Of a stretch of 64,000 bases of DNA, positions 9,746 to 21,415 are shown one piece after another. A program made the position numbers and the translations under genes. The notes under the pieces are model-generated. The model saw only the letters and a program-made list of their open reading frames with translations, was not told the origin of the DNA and did no database searches. The number at the start of each line of letters is the position of its first letter. Positions within the stretch are counted from its first letter, which is position 1. This DNA comes from Cephalopachus bancanus (lineage: Eukaryota > Chordata > Mammalia > Primates > Tarsiidae), in NCBI GenBank assembly GCA_027257055.1, contig JAPVLO010000055.1, positions 6,967,501-7,031,500 on the forward strand, given 5' to 3'.

Positions 9746-11100
9746 GGGACTTCTGGCAAGATGGCGATGGGATAACCCGGTCTGTGAAAACCTCTGCAAA
9801 GGAGAACTGCAGTGGGTTTCTGACTCTCGCCCTGGAGGCTACAGGCCCCAACATTGCAGCCTGCTCTTCACATGGAGCTCAGCCGTTGCCACCGCTGGGG
9901 CATCACAGTGGTCTGGACAGCCACTGCAGCACAGATGCCACCGCTGCAGCCACCGCAGCCGCTGCCACTGCTGCTGGTAGCACATTGCACCACCCAGGCC
10001 AGAGGCGAACCACAACTTCAGTCCTTGAAGCCCCTGCAGGGAAGATCTGCTGGGATCGCTGCCACCTCTCCTGCGACCGAGATGTCCTGCCCACCGTAAG
10101 TCTCTTGCCGTCTGCCCTGAGGCAGGCAGCCATCTTGCCATCTTCAGCCTCTGCTGTCCCTGTCTGGCCCCACCCCCTCTGGGGTGAGCAGCTGAGATAG
10201 CACCACCTGCTGACTGAAAAGGGAGAAACAAGCTTGATAAAGACAGGCCAGAGTGGTGAACAGAGGGTGATCTGAACTGTCCTTCACAGCAGACCAGGGG
10301 CAACTGACCCTAACTGCAAACTAATTTACCAGCTTGAAAAGAAAACTAGAAATCAGACCTGAAAGGATATTGGACTTAAACAAAATGTCTCAGAGTGTGC
10401 TTCATTGATTCTGTTAGTTTAATGACTTAATTCTATTCCTACTGTATTGTACCTTTTTTTCTTTTTTCTTCTTCTTTTTCTTCTCTTTTCTTCTCTCTGT
10501 AAACCATATCTTTGTATAGAGGAACAGCACACTAATAAGGTGGTTGGAGAGCTGGTATGTTAGCATCACTATATGTTTTATTTTTGTTTGTATGAGAGTT
10601 GGCTCGTCTGTAGCTGTGGTCTATTGTTTTTATCTGTTTCAGTATAGGCCTCTCTCTCTATTTGTTGGCACACTCGTTTGTTTCCCCCCTTACTCTTCTA
10701 TCTCTCCAACCCCCTCTTCCACCCACTGTCTGCTCCACTCTCTCCCCTCTGCTAACCACATTTTATTTCAGGGAGTAAACCTACAGCCTCACTGCACAGA
10801 CAGATTCCAAGGCAGTGGGAAGTGGGTTCCAGATTATTCACACACTTGTCAGCGAATACCAGGACCTGCAGATAGATTTTGAATCACAGCTCCCTCTTCA
10901 GTAAATCTCAAAACTGCAAAAAGGACCACCCCCAACCTACAGTGCAACTCCAGATTTGACCAAAGAGGGAGGGCATACATAAAGAATAGGAGATTGAACA
11001 AACAGAAGTAAAACCAATCCCTTTACCCCTGAATAACAGAATTAAAGAAGACAGTGACGTGGAGAGAAGGAAAAAGTAGAGAGGGGGAAAAACCGCACAA
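9746..11100 (+). promoter_or_regulatory. L1 5'UTR / presumed internal promoter
   Basis: About 1.35 kb upstream of ORF1. The first 500 bp is GC-rich with CpGs and GCTGCC/CCACCG runs (9930-9990). Downstream there is a pyrimidine run (10451-10500, TTTTTTCTTTTTTCTTC) and C/T-rich stretches to about 10745. In known L1s this region holds a sense Pol II promoter. I see no TATA box; promoter function is inferred from position only. Long open frames on either strand here have no known domain. Confidence 0.7.
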
Positions 11101-12132
11101 ATGAAGAAAAACCAAAAGAAGAATATAGATCTCACACAGACCCCTGAGAGATCAGACACTGAGAAAACAGATTCTGGAACACAAACAGTGAAGAGTCCCA
11201 GAATGACGGGTTACATGCAACAAACCCAGACATCAAGACATTAATGGAGAGAATTTAAAAAATTGAGGAGAGACAAGAGGAAAATAGGAAGGAGCTGATG
11301 TCAGAAATGACAGCAGTAGAAAATACTGTGATGGAAATGAATAACAGACTAATAAGCATGGAAAGCAGAATCAGCCAAGCAGAAGAAAGAATCTCAGAGC
11401 TCGAAGACCAAAACACAGAACTAGCCCAAATTGTCAAAAGCATAGAAAAGAAACTAAAAAAGACAGAACAAAACCTGCAAGAGATGAATGATCACTTCAA
11501 GAGATCAAACCTAAGAGTAATTGGGCTCCCCAAGGCAGAGAGAGAAACAGAAGCCACACTGGAACAAACATTTCATGAAATTATTCAAGAAAACTTCCCT
11601 CATCGCATCAAGGATGAAAAAATTCAAACACAAGAGATTCAGAGAACCCCTGCAAGACAACAAATGAGAAGACCAACTCCCAGACACATAATAATTCGCC
11701 TAAAAAAGTAGCTATAAAAGAAAAAATCCTAAAGGCAGCAAGAGAAAAAGGCCAGACTACCTACCAGGGAGAACCAATTAGAATAGCAGTGGATTTATCC
11801 ACAGAAACCCTTCAGGCTAGGAGATCCTGGAGCCCTATCTTCAAAGTTCTAAAAGAGAAACAACTTCAACCAAGAATAACCTACCCAGCCAAACTAAGCT
11901 TCATTAGTGAGGGAGAATTGAAATCTTTTCAGATATCCAATCCCTAAGAACCTACGCTGCCACCAGACCACCTCTACAAGAAACACTTAAGAAAGTACTG
12001 AACACAGAAGATAAAGAACAACAACAATCTTCACAAGAGTACAGGCAAAAGATTAAAAACACACATGAACCAACTCCAAAACCCAAAGAAAGACAACAAA
12101 CAAATAGGAACAACTCTGTAAGAACCTTATGA
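11101..12132 (+). pseudogene. L1 ORF1: L1 ORF1 (RNA-binding chaperone), disrupted
   Basis: Encodes the L1 nucleic-acid chaperone that trimerises on L1 RNA. The start at 11101 gives MKKNQKKN, like the basic N-terminus of primate ORF1p. An open stretch from 11298 to 11711 holds a heptad-rich coiled coil (about 11310-11500), then the RRM with RSNLRVIGLP and IIQENFP, and TPRHIIIRL. The C-terminal domain follows in another frame: AAREKGQ, TLQARRSWSPIF, QPRITYPAKLSF. Lesions: frame change between about 11150 and 11205, stop TAA at 11256, frame change in the A run near 11703-11708, and another near 11932. Length including lesions is about 343 codons, close to the usual 338 or so. The final TGA (12130-12132) overlaps the ORF2 ATG. 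Confidence 0.9.
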
Positions 12133-15100
12133 CAGGGATCAACTCTTGCATTTCAATTATTAGCCTAAATGTGAATGGACTAAATGCACCACTAAAAAGA
12201 CATAGAATGACAAAATGGATAAAATATCATCAGGTAACAATCTATTGCCTTCAAGAGACTCACTTCACTAGAAAGGGCACTGACAGATTCAAAGTAAGAG
12301 GATGAGAAACAAACTTTCAGGCGAACGGAATACAAAAGAAAGGAGGAGTAGTGATCTTAATTTCAGACAAAATACCCTTCAAGCTATTAAAAATCAAAAA
12401 AGATACAGAAAGCCACTACATAATGATAAAAGGCTCAATCCATCAACAAGAAATATCTATCCTGAATATATATGCACCCAACATAGGTACGCCAACTTTC
12501 ATAAAGCAACTTCTAGGAAAACTAAAGAAAGATATTGACTCTAACACCATCATACCTGGGGACTTTAATACCCCACTCACAACCCTAGACAGATCATCAG
12601 GACAAAAAGTCAGCAAGGAGATCCGGAACCTCAATGTGACTTTGGACCAAATGGACTTAATTGATACCTACAGAACACTCCATCCAAAGACCACAGAATA
12701 CACATTCTACTCATTACCACATGGAACATATTCTAAGATCGACCACATACTCAGCCATAAATCAAGCATAAGCAAATTTAAAATGACCGAAATTCTACCA
12801 TGTACCTTCTCGGACCACAGTGGAATAAAAATAAACATTGACACCAACAAAGTCCCCCCAAAACCCACAAAGACATGGACACTAAACAGTATGATGCTAA
12901 ACAACTCCTGGGTCAATGATGAAATCAAAACAGAGATCAAAAGATACCTGTAAATAAATGAAAATGAAGAAACATCTTACCAAAATCTCTGGGATGCCTT
13001 AAAGCTGTAGTAGGAGGGGAATTTATATCCCTACAAACACACATGAAGAAAATGGAAGGAACAGAAATTCACAACCTAACAAGCCACCTGAAGAAGCTGG
13101 AAAAGCAAGACCACAAAAACCCTAATTTCAGCAGAAGAATCCAGATCACCAAAATAAAAACCCAAATCCAGGACATAGAAGACAAAAAGATAATACAAAA
13201 AATCAATGAAACAAAAAGCTGGTTCTTTGAAAGGAAAAACAAGATCGATGATCCTCTAGCTAGACTGACCAAGAAAAAATGAGAAAAAAAACCAAATAAG
13301 CACAATCAGAAACACAAAAGGTGAAGTCACATCTGAGCCTGAAGAAATACAAAAGATCATTAGAGACTACTACGTACACTTGTATGGAAACAAACTTGAA
13401 AACCTTAAGGAAATGGAGGATTTTCTGACATCACACAACCTACCTAGGTTGGAACAAGAAGAAATTGAGACCTTAAATAGACTAATAACAATCAAGGAAA
13501 TCAACTACATAATAAGAAAACTTCCTACAAAAAAGCCCTGGTCCAGATGGCTTTCCAGCAGAATTCAACAAGACATTTAAGGAGGAGCTGATACCAATCC
13601 TACTGAAGATATTCCAGGCGATTGAAAAAGATGGAACTCTCCCCAAATCATTTTACAAAGCCAACATCACATTGATATCCAAGCCACGTAAAGATCCAAC
13701 AAAGAAAGAGAACTACAGGCCAATATCTTTGATGAACATAGATGCTAAAATTCTTAACAAGATCCTAGCAAACCGGATTCAGCAATACATCTCAAAAATC
13801 ATCCACCATGACCAAGTAGGCTTCATTCCTGGGATGCAAGACTGATTCAACATTGGTAAAACCATAAATGTAATTAAATTCATCAACAGATGTCAAAACA
13901 AAAACCACATGATCATATCATTAGATGCAGAAAAAGCTTTTGATAAAATCCAGCACCGCTTCTTGATAAAAACCCTTGAACATCTAGGCATACGGGGAAC
14001 ATACCTCAAAACAGTAAAAGCCATCTAAAAGAAACCCACAGCCAGCATACTCCTAAATGGACAAAAATTGGTACCAATTCCCCTGAAAACTGGAACTAGA
14101 GAAGGATGCCCACTCTCACCCCTCCTGTTCAACATAGTATTGGAAGTCCTGGCTAGAGCAATCAGAGAAGAGGAGGCAATCAGGGGTATCCAAATAGGAA
14201 AAGAGGAAGTCAAGTTATCTCTCTTTGAAGATGATATGATTGTGTACCTTGAAAACCCAAGAGAATCAGTCAAAAGCCTCCTTACATTGAAAAAGGTCTT
14301 TGGAAAAGTCTCAGGATACAAAATAAGTGTACAAAAGACAATTGCATTTCTCTACACCAATAATAAACAAACAGAAACCCAAATAAAAACACAATTCCAA
14401 TCACAATAGCCACAAAAAAAATGAAATACCTTGGCATCTTCCTAACCAGAGATGTGAAAGACCTTTACAATGAAAATTACAAAACACTGCTCAAAGAAAT
14501 CAAAGATGACATGAACAAGTGGAAAAATATCCCATGCTCATGGATTGGAGAATCAACATTGTAAAGATGTCCATCTTACCTAAGGCAATCTACAAATTCA
14601 ATGCAATACCCATCAAATTACCAGCAACATTCTTCTCAGACCTGGAAAAACCAACACAGGAATTCATATGGAAACACAAACGCCCAAGAATAGCCAGAAC
14701 AACCCTCAGCAAAAAAAAACAAAGTAGGTGGTATCACATTACCAGACTTCAAACTTTACTATAAAGCTACAATCATCAAAACAGCTTGGTATTGGTACAG
14801 GAGCAGGCATATAGATCAATGGAATAGAATTGCGATTCCAGAAGCAAAACCTCAATTTCTCAACTAACTCATCTTTGAAAAAGCCTCCACCACCTACCAC
14901 TGGGGAGAGGAGAACTATTCAGTAAATGGTGCTGGGAAAACTGGCTGACCACATACAGAAGATTGAAACAGGACCCCTATCTATCCCCATGCACAAAGGT
15001 TAACTACAAATGGATCAGAGACTGAAATGTAAAACCTCAAACCATAAGAAAAGGAAGGAAATACCCTCATGGAAATCGGAACTGGCATCCAATTCCTGAA

Positions 15101-15932
15101 CAAAACCCGAAACCCCCAGGTCATAAGAGAGAAGATAGACAAGTGGGACCTTCTTAAACTGACAAGCTTCTGCAAAGCCAAAGAAACCATCAAGAGAGCA
15201 GGGAGACAGCCTACAGACTGGGAAAAAGCATTTGCCAACTCCAGGTCTGACAAAGGCTTAATATCCTGGATCTACAAGGAACTCAAACGTGCTGAAAAGA
15301 AAAAAACAAACAACCCCGTCATAAAATGGGCAAAAGATATGAACAGACACATCACAAAGGAAGACATCCGAGCAGCCAACAAACACATGAAGAAATGCTC
15401 AACCTCACTAATCATCAGGGAGCTGCAAATCAAAACCACACTGAGATACCACCTAACTCCAGTCAGAATGACAATTATCTACAACTCAAAAAATAACAGA
15501 TGCTGGAGAGGGTGTGATGAAAAGGGAACACTTCTACACAGTTGGTGGGAATGTAAACTAGTGCAACCTCTGTGGAAAGCAGTGTGGCGATTCCTAAAAG
15601 CTCTAAAAATCGACCTTCCATATGACCCCACAATCTTCCTACTGGGAATATACCCTGAAGACCTCAAATCACTCTATTAAAAAGATACCTGCACACGTAT
15701 GTTTATCGCAGCATTATTCACAATAGCAAGAACCTGGAAACAGCCATGCTGCCCATCAAAAGAGGACTGGATTAAAAAAATGTGGTACATATACACGATG
15801 GAATACTACGCAGCCATAAAAAAGAACAAAATCATGAATTTCGCAGCAACCTGGATGGAACCAGAGTCTATAATACTGAATGACCTCTCACGGAAACAAA
15901 GATCCGAGTATCACATGTTCTCACTCATATAA
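12129..15932 (+). pseudogene. L1 ORF2: L1 ORF2 (endonuclease/reverse transcriptase), disrupted
   Basis: About 1267 codons, close to the usual 1275, from ATG 12129 to TAA 15930-15932. Order: APE-type endonuclease (12129-12850), RT (about 13500-14450), C-terminal region with a Cys/His knuckle. Endonuclease motifs are all visible: LNVNGLN, LQETHF, NIYAPN, GDFNTPL, SKIDHIL, FSDHSG. RT motifs: [43 protein letters not shown], and the catalytic box reads FEDD (14225-14236) where L1 normally has FADD. Knuckle: CWRGC...H....C near 15501-15560. Stops: 12303, 12951, 13843, 14026, 14865, 15023, 15678. Frameshifts near 13000, 13280, 13540, 14390, 14545, 14718 and 15025-15069. Clearly dead. Confidence 0.93.
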
Positions 15933-16150
15933 TGGACCTTGAACATCCAATGTAATACTATAAGAAAATGACTGACCATACTGGGAAACTATGGGGGGGG
16001 AGGGGGATGGGATTAACAGTCACAAATATCTGTCTGGGGATGGGGAAACACCTCTTATCAACAGGGTGCCTGAATGAAACGTAATTGTACCCCTAACCCT
16101 TAACTATACCCCACAAAATCATAATAAAAAGTATTGATTAAAAACAAAAC
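15933..16150 (+). other. L1 3'UTR with G-rich tract, poly-A signal and tail
   Basis: After the ORF2 stop the 3'UTR carries a G run (15993-16011, three or more G-tracts of 3-8 bases), the G-rich polypurine tract typical of L1 3'UTRs and a potential G-quadruplex. AATAAA at 16123-16128 is followed by the A-rich tail (AAAACAAAACAAAAC). Confidence 0.85.
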
Positions 16151-16225
16151 AAAACAATTAAGATGGTAAATTTTATGTTATGTATATTTTACCAGAATTG
16201 AAAAATAGAAAAAAGAAATCCTTTT
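16151..16225 (+). mobile_element. Old L1 3' end, remainder after the younger L1
   Basis: Continuation of the element interrupted at 9745. GGTAAATTTTATGTTATG and TATATTTTACCAGAATTG are the usual last bases of an old L1 before its A tail. The first 16 bases duplicate 9730-9745. Confidence 0.82.
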
Positions 16226-16277
16226 TGTTTGTATTTAAATGAATGCAAAATAAAAAAGGAGGGGATTTTAAAAATAT

Positions 16278-16596
16278 GGCTGGTCTCAATGGCTCAGCCT
16301 GTCATCTCAGCACTTTGGGAGGCGAAAGATAGTGGATTGCCTGAGCCCACGGGTTCAAGACCAGCCTGGGCAACTTGGCGAGACCTGTCTCTACAATAAA
16401 TTAAAAAAAAAATTAGCCAGGTGTGGTAGTGCGTGTCTAGTAGTTCTGGTTACTTGGAGCCAAGTAGTTCTGGCTACAAGGAAGAATGAGGCGGAAGGAT
16501 CGCTAGAGCCCAGCAGGTCGACGCTGGGGTGACCGTGAGTGTGCCATTGCACTCTAGCCTGGGAAATGGAGTGAGACTCTAACTCAAAAAAAAAAA
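16278..16596 (+). mobile_element. Alu SINE with local duplication
   Basis: Sense Alu with A box GGCTCAGCCTG and B box GGGTTCAAGACC. It is longer than the others because the right arm repeats a TTACTTGGAGCCAAGTAGTTCTGGC-like segment: TAGTTCTGG occurs at about 16440 and 16468. A tail at 16586-16596. Confidence 0.92.
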
Positions 16597-16599
16597 TGT

Positions 16600-16810
16600 A
16601 AATAGATATGCACTGGCTTATTGTCTGGGTTGTGTACTCATGAAAGCAAGTCCGTGTTAAATACATAAAGCACTATTCAATAAGTCGCACATCGCAGTGC
16701 AAGTTCAACAGTCTTATATTTAACATAAATATGATAAGTTTTCAAAACTTCCCCCTTTTCATCCACCAAGTAAGTTCATCAGAAAAACCCACCCAAATTC
16801 ATCCAGTGCC
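16600..16810. other. Unassigned sequence
   Basis: Short AT-rich stretch between the Alu and a MIR fragment. Nothing recognised. Confidence 0.4.
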
Positions 16811-16811
16811 T

Positions 16812-16965
16812 CACAGTAGGAAGACATGCAGCCCCTTGTTCTGAGTGAGAACATGGCAGCTCAGACAGCTGAATGACTTTCCCAAGGTCACCCGCAGTAA
16901 AGAAACCTGAACTCAAATATGCTTTGGGTCAAGTCCTTGCTCTTATCACATCTACACAATGTATA
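16812..16965 (-). mobile_element. MIR SINE fragment
   Basis: Reverse-strand MIR words: ACAGCTGAATGACTTTCCCAAGGTCACCCGCAG, then AACCTGAACTCAAAT and AGTCCTTGCTCTTA. These match the MIR antisense series TTGCCCAAGGTCACACAGC, GAACCCAGG, GCTCTTAACC. Confidence 0.65.
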
Positions 16966-19280
16966 TAAACAAGACCCATGTGGGAAACTGCATCTCCAAG
17001 GAAGGATCATGAATTGGTTTAGGGTGGTAGAAAGGGCTGTTTATGAAACACAATCTCCTGCTCTTTGCACCAAACCCTCCTTCAGTGAGTGGGCACATTT
17101 CTCCCAACTACCTCCTCTCCTTCCACAACTACTGCCCTTCCTTCTCTGGGTTGCTCTCCCCCTACACCTGGACAATCCCCCTTGCCTACCTGGAAGCTGG
17201 CTTTGTGGGATGCAGCCCAACCCCAGTGAGAGCTGCTGAAATCCCAGCCCAGGCCCCTACAGTACAGTTGCCCGGGGATGGAGGTATGCCAGGTATGCGG
17301 CCGACAGCTGCAGAACTGCTAGTGACAACCCTGAGGAGAATTCTTTGTCAGTGACCACACCAACCCCTACTCCTGCCAGCTGTCCCACTCAGTATGTCCT
17401 GGGCCTCCAGGCCACTGAGCCAGTTGAGGGCGTGGATGAGTGACGCGGCTGGCCATGCGGCAGGGGTTAAGTGGAACGCTGGCCAGCGTAGCAAAGAGGA
17501 AATGACAAGTCAGAGGCATCAACTCTTGCAAACAGGAGCATACGTGTGCATGGGCATGGGTGACTCAGTCCTTTCACGCCATTTGAGTGTCTTCAAGTCA
17601 CTCTACGAATGGTTTTAAAATCTCACCAAACTTGTTTTTCATACTCAAGTCATTTTTAATATCTAGGGGAGAGATTAGTCAAGACTCAAGAGCCAGAAAC
17701 TAAAGAAGAGATCGATGCAGGAACTTCAGACTTTCAATGAAAAAGGTCTAAGCCCCATACCTTGTACCTTGTATATTTCCCTCCCGTTTCCCTATTATAA
17801 TTGACATTTAGAATGGAGAGAGACCCCGTTTAAGCCAAATGTTTTAAATCATGGAAATTAACCTTTTTTTTTTTTTTTTTTTGCCTGTTCATGATAAAGC
17901 TTCAGATTTTGTGACTTCTTTAAACCAAGACAAAACACATTCCACTGAGGAGAGCTGTGTTTGTGTGGTGTTTTCAACCTTTAACAGTCTGTTTGGACAA
18001 CCTGCTTATGAGCTGAATGAGACATATATTATTTTTTCCAGAAAATCCTCAAGTTTCTGAGCTACTCACTGGAGGAAGTGGCTTGAAAGCTGATGCTCTG
18101 ATGTCCAGCCCCTGGCCCTCTTTTCCACTCCAGTATCAGGCCTGCTTTTCTCTAAACCAGAATTAGGCTCGCCACTCCAGATGAAAGAGCCCTGCAGTTG
18201 AAATGCCTTTCCTTGGCCTACACTGTGTATTATTTCTGCTCCTGTTTGAACTCAATATCACATTTATATTTTAACAGCTGCTGCCCTCTAAGCAAACATA
18301 TTCACATAGAAAATCCAGGATTTTGACTACTTATTTTTTCCCTTCTACACTTAAAACAGATTCCCTGGAAACATAGCTATCTGAGTAGCTGGAATTGTCT
18401 AATTTTGATTATTTTACTAATTTACAAATCAGCCAGGTAAGAATGGGAAAGTGAACAGCAAGAAACAAGACAGGCAGAGAGACAAAGGGGCGTGGGCCCA
18501 GGGGCCACAAGGAGACAGACAGCATTCACCATCTGGGTTTTTAAGGCTGCAGCAAGAATTAAAGGAAGAGCCAAGGTCTCAGGACACACCACAGATCAGA
18601 CCCCAGCTTCATATGGTACGAAATGCTGTCAGTGTGTTTTCCTCAAACCGTTTGTTTTTTTCCTCCTATTTTAATGAGCTGAAATCAAGTTCAGGTCATC
18701 TGTATACAGGCCAATCAGGGAAGTTTCTAGAAGGAGGTCACATGTGAGACCAGTCATAAAAGATGAGCAGGAATTCCCCAGGTACACAAAGGAAAAGGGC
18801 ACGTACACATGCACACAGGTAGGAACGCGGGGCACATTCTTGGAATGTAACACCATGAAGCTCACATACACAGGGTGCAGGCCCTGCAACCAGTGAGGTA
18901 GCAGGTAAGGTGGTAAGTGGTCTGTAGTTGCTCTAAGAAACTTGAGCTCTGTTCTGCAAGCTGAAGGAGAGATGGAGTAAAGGAAGGGACTTCTTCCAGT
19001 TTCCTGGGCGCATTGGTGTGGGGAGGATGGTTCAGAAAGAGGTTGACTCATGGTAAATAACCACTTCTAAGTAAGGAAATTGGAAAACTTCTTGGTAGGT
19101 GGCAGAAAGGAGAAGACCTTTCAAAAGCTATCCAAGGATGACTGCGCACACTTACGGAAGTAGAGAGGATCGTATCCTTCACTCTGAAATTCTGACCCAG
19201 GCTTAACTACATTGCCAGCTGAGCTTGTTTTGAAAGCAGGGCGAAGCCCGTGCCAGACATTGGTTATGCATCTTCTTCGC
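16966..19280. other. Unique sequence, no gene recognised
   Basis: A mostly repeat-free block. The part 17040-17480 is richer in GC with scattered CpGs and contains overlapping short open frames (up to 103 codons) with no known domain. A poly-T run is at 17863-17881. An open frame of 126 codons on the minus strand at 18671-19051 shows no recognisable domain, no splice-like context and no codon bias I can judge. I see nothing I would call an exon. Confidence 0.5.
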
Positions 19281-19284
19281 ATTT

Positions 19285-19460
19285 GACTCTTTGTTAGAGG
19301 TATTATCTACATTATTTCATGACATTTTAGAAGCCATTCTATGAAGCTCATTGCTGTTTTATGGAAATGAAATCTGAAGATTAGGAAGACCAAGTAAACT
19401 AAGAAGTGTCCGCATTAACAAAGAAGTGGGACTGCCTGACCCCAAATACTGGACCCTTGG
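19285..19460 (-). mobile_element. MIR SINE fragment (weak)
   Basis: Reverse-strand MIR-like series: GTATTATCTACATTATTTCATG, GAAGCTCATTGCTGTTTTATGG, AAATGAAATCTGAAGATTAGG, AGTGGGACTGCCTGACCCC. Weak but in the expected order. Confidence 0.5.
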
Positions 19461-19464
19461 CTCT

Positions 19465-21401
19465 TTATATCTTCAGTTGTAAGCATACTAAACTCAAAGT
19501 GTCCTTGAGACCTCCAGGCAGAGGGCTTTAGGAAGTAGCTGAGTACCTGAGTCTGGAACTTAGGAGAGTTCCAAGCAGAGCTGCAGATGCAGAAGCTGGG
19601 ACAGGGGTTAAACCTATGTGCATTAATGAGCAACACAGGCAAGGATGGTGCTGTAGGGAATTTTCTCATTGAAGGAACAAGAATGTCTTCAAAGCAGTAA
19701 CCCAGAGCTGGTGGGAAGGAGGCATGAAAGAGAGCCGCCTGGCCCTGCTTATGTTATTGTCAACTTGACTTGTATAAATTGCTTTTATAACCTCAGTTTC
19801 TACCTGTATTATTGCTGGCCTATTTTATTTTGCAGCTCTTCAGGAAATAATGATCCTTTTTTTTTTTTTCAGACAGAGTTCATTTTGAAAGGTTTATCAT
19901 CTTATTTACCCAGACTCATTGGGGAATAATGTGTTATACAATGTAATTTTTTCCAACAGATGAAGATTATTCCTATAAATTCCAGGACTTTTCATTTAAA
20001 TCATACTTAAGATTTTTAAAAAAATATTTTATTACATTATTTACTTCCTTCCTAAACATAGCATATTGTCGTAGTTTCAAAAAAAATGAAAAGTTGTCAT
20101 TATGAACATACATCATTAAATGGAGTATTTCAAGTGATGTCCCCATCGTTACCCAAGTGATGTGAGGCCAGGGAGTGACCAACTACCACCATGAGTGATG
20201 CTTTAATGCTGTGCATTTACATAGTTCATACTTGCTCATTTAATTATTCAACAAATATCTATCACTTTACTAACAGTAAATATAACAACCGAATTCCCTG
20301 CTCTTATGGAGCTTACATTATAGTATTTCCATGATGTCTAGCATTTCATAGCATTAAGCAAAATTCCATTAAGTCTAAAATACCACTGATGATGAGATAC
20401 ACTTCTTTAATGAGCTAATATAAAAATAATTACTGTAAATAATGTATGGTTTCCAACTGTAAGATGCATTTCAATTTCAAAGATACTAAAATTTGAGAAA
20501 AATGAACAAATGTTTCTTTTGGAATCGATACACTCTGTTTCCAAAGTCAGAATAGTTTCAGCACATAGTATATTCTGCAGAAATTTCAGCTCTCATTATT
20601 ATTATTAGTGGATTACTCTCATTAACTTAATAGTTCAATTTTTATTTTGTGTAAAGCACTTATCTCATATGTATTTTCTTTATCCTAACAATAGCCTGTT
20701 TGTTACACCAGAAATAGCACTGGATACTCCTGAATAATAGTGGCAGTTGAAGCTTCAGTTTCATGGAATTTTGCTTATATACATAACTGTTGATTCAAAC
20801 AGAATATAGTAGATTTGAGACATCTGTGCTTTGAGACTCAACATTTGAATTACAAGGGCATCATTCCTCTCCACACTGCTTAAATAAAGGATCACAATAT
20901 TTGATACATGTTCTGCTTTTTTAGAATAAGTTGCAAAATATTATAAGGAAATTTTTAAAAAAGGAAAACAAGAGTAAAAAATTACTGGAGATTAACTGGG
21001 AAATGGGTTAGCTGCAAAAACTTTTGGTAAAATAACCACACTAGAAATTCCCAGGCTAAAGTAAAGAGAGAAGCTTTGTTTGTTTGTTTTTAAAACTTCT
21101 TACTGGAAAACTAAAGAAATATATGGATTGAGTTAGACAGTTTTAAATGTATCTATTAAAGAGAAAGGAACAGAGTTGATGAAATAAGCACTTAATTTTA
21201 AAATTTAAAACAGATAGCACAAAATACATTTGACTGAAGTTTTTAGGAAATGAATAAGTATAAAGGTAGAAATTAATGAAATAAAATTTAAAGATACAAT
21301 AAAGAATATTAAAAAATCAAAACATAGCTTTTCAAAAGGGCGAATACCTCAGCAAGCAACTTCAAGATTTAGTAGAAAAAATGTCAGTAATAAACATTAT
21401 T
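19465..21401. other. Unassigned AT-rich sequence
   Basis: No gene and no repeat I can name. It contains a T run near 19857-19870 and ordinary AT-rich non-coding sequence. A-rich stretches between 20930 and 21400 could be old L1 sequence, but I found no diagnostic words. Confidence 0.4.
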
Positions 21402-21415
21402 AAGAATTAAAAGTG

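Larger units (their letters stand above)
9746..16150 (+). mobile_element. L1: Full-length L1 retrotransposon (non-functional)
   Basis: An approximately 6.4-kb L1 with all parts in order: 5'UTR (9746-11100), ORF1 (11101-12132), ORF2 (12129-15932), 3'UTR with a G-rich tract, AATAAA (16123-16128) and an A/C-rich tail (16139-16150). It is bounded by the 16-bp direct repeat AAAACAATTAAGATGG at 9730-9745 and 16151-16166, so it arose by target-primed insertion and has kept both ends. Both reading frames carry several stops and frameshifts, so it cannot mobilise itself. The 5'UTR shows no obvious similarity to the human L1PA 5'UTR, which suggests a separate lineage. Confidence 0.96.

Noticed and set aside
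9742..10303. Overlapping open frames of about 150 codons on both strands
   Set aside because: They lie in the GC-rich L1 5'UTR, overlap each other in opposite orientations and show only low-complexity Ala/Thr/Leu runs. GC-rich sequence has few stop codons, so long frames are expected.
11255..11443. Ser/Leu-rich frame antisense to L1 ORF1
   Set aside because: Antisense shadow of the coiled-coil coding sequence.
12303..15025. APOBEC-like signature from three TGG-to-TGA stops in L1 ORF2
   Set aside because: The three sites have different following bases (G, T and A), other stops are of other types and frameshifts are as common. Ordinary decay explains this.
17043..17354. 103-codon frame rich in Pro and Leu
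   Set aside because: Two overlapping frames of equal length exist in the same segment, which suggests low stop density from C-rich sequence rather than coding. No known domain.
18671..19051. 126-codon open frame on the minus strand
   Set aside because: No recognisable domain, no splice signals in sensible places, no homologue I know. A chance frame of this length is expected in 64 kb of mammalian DNA.
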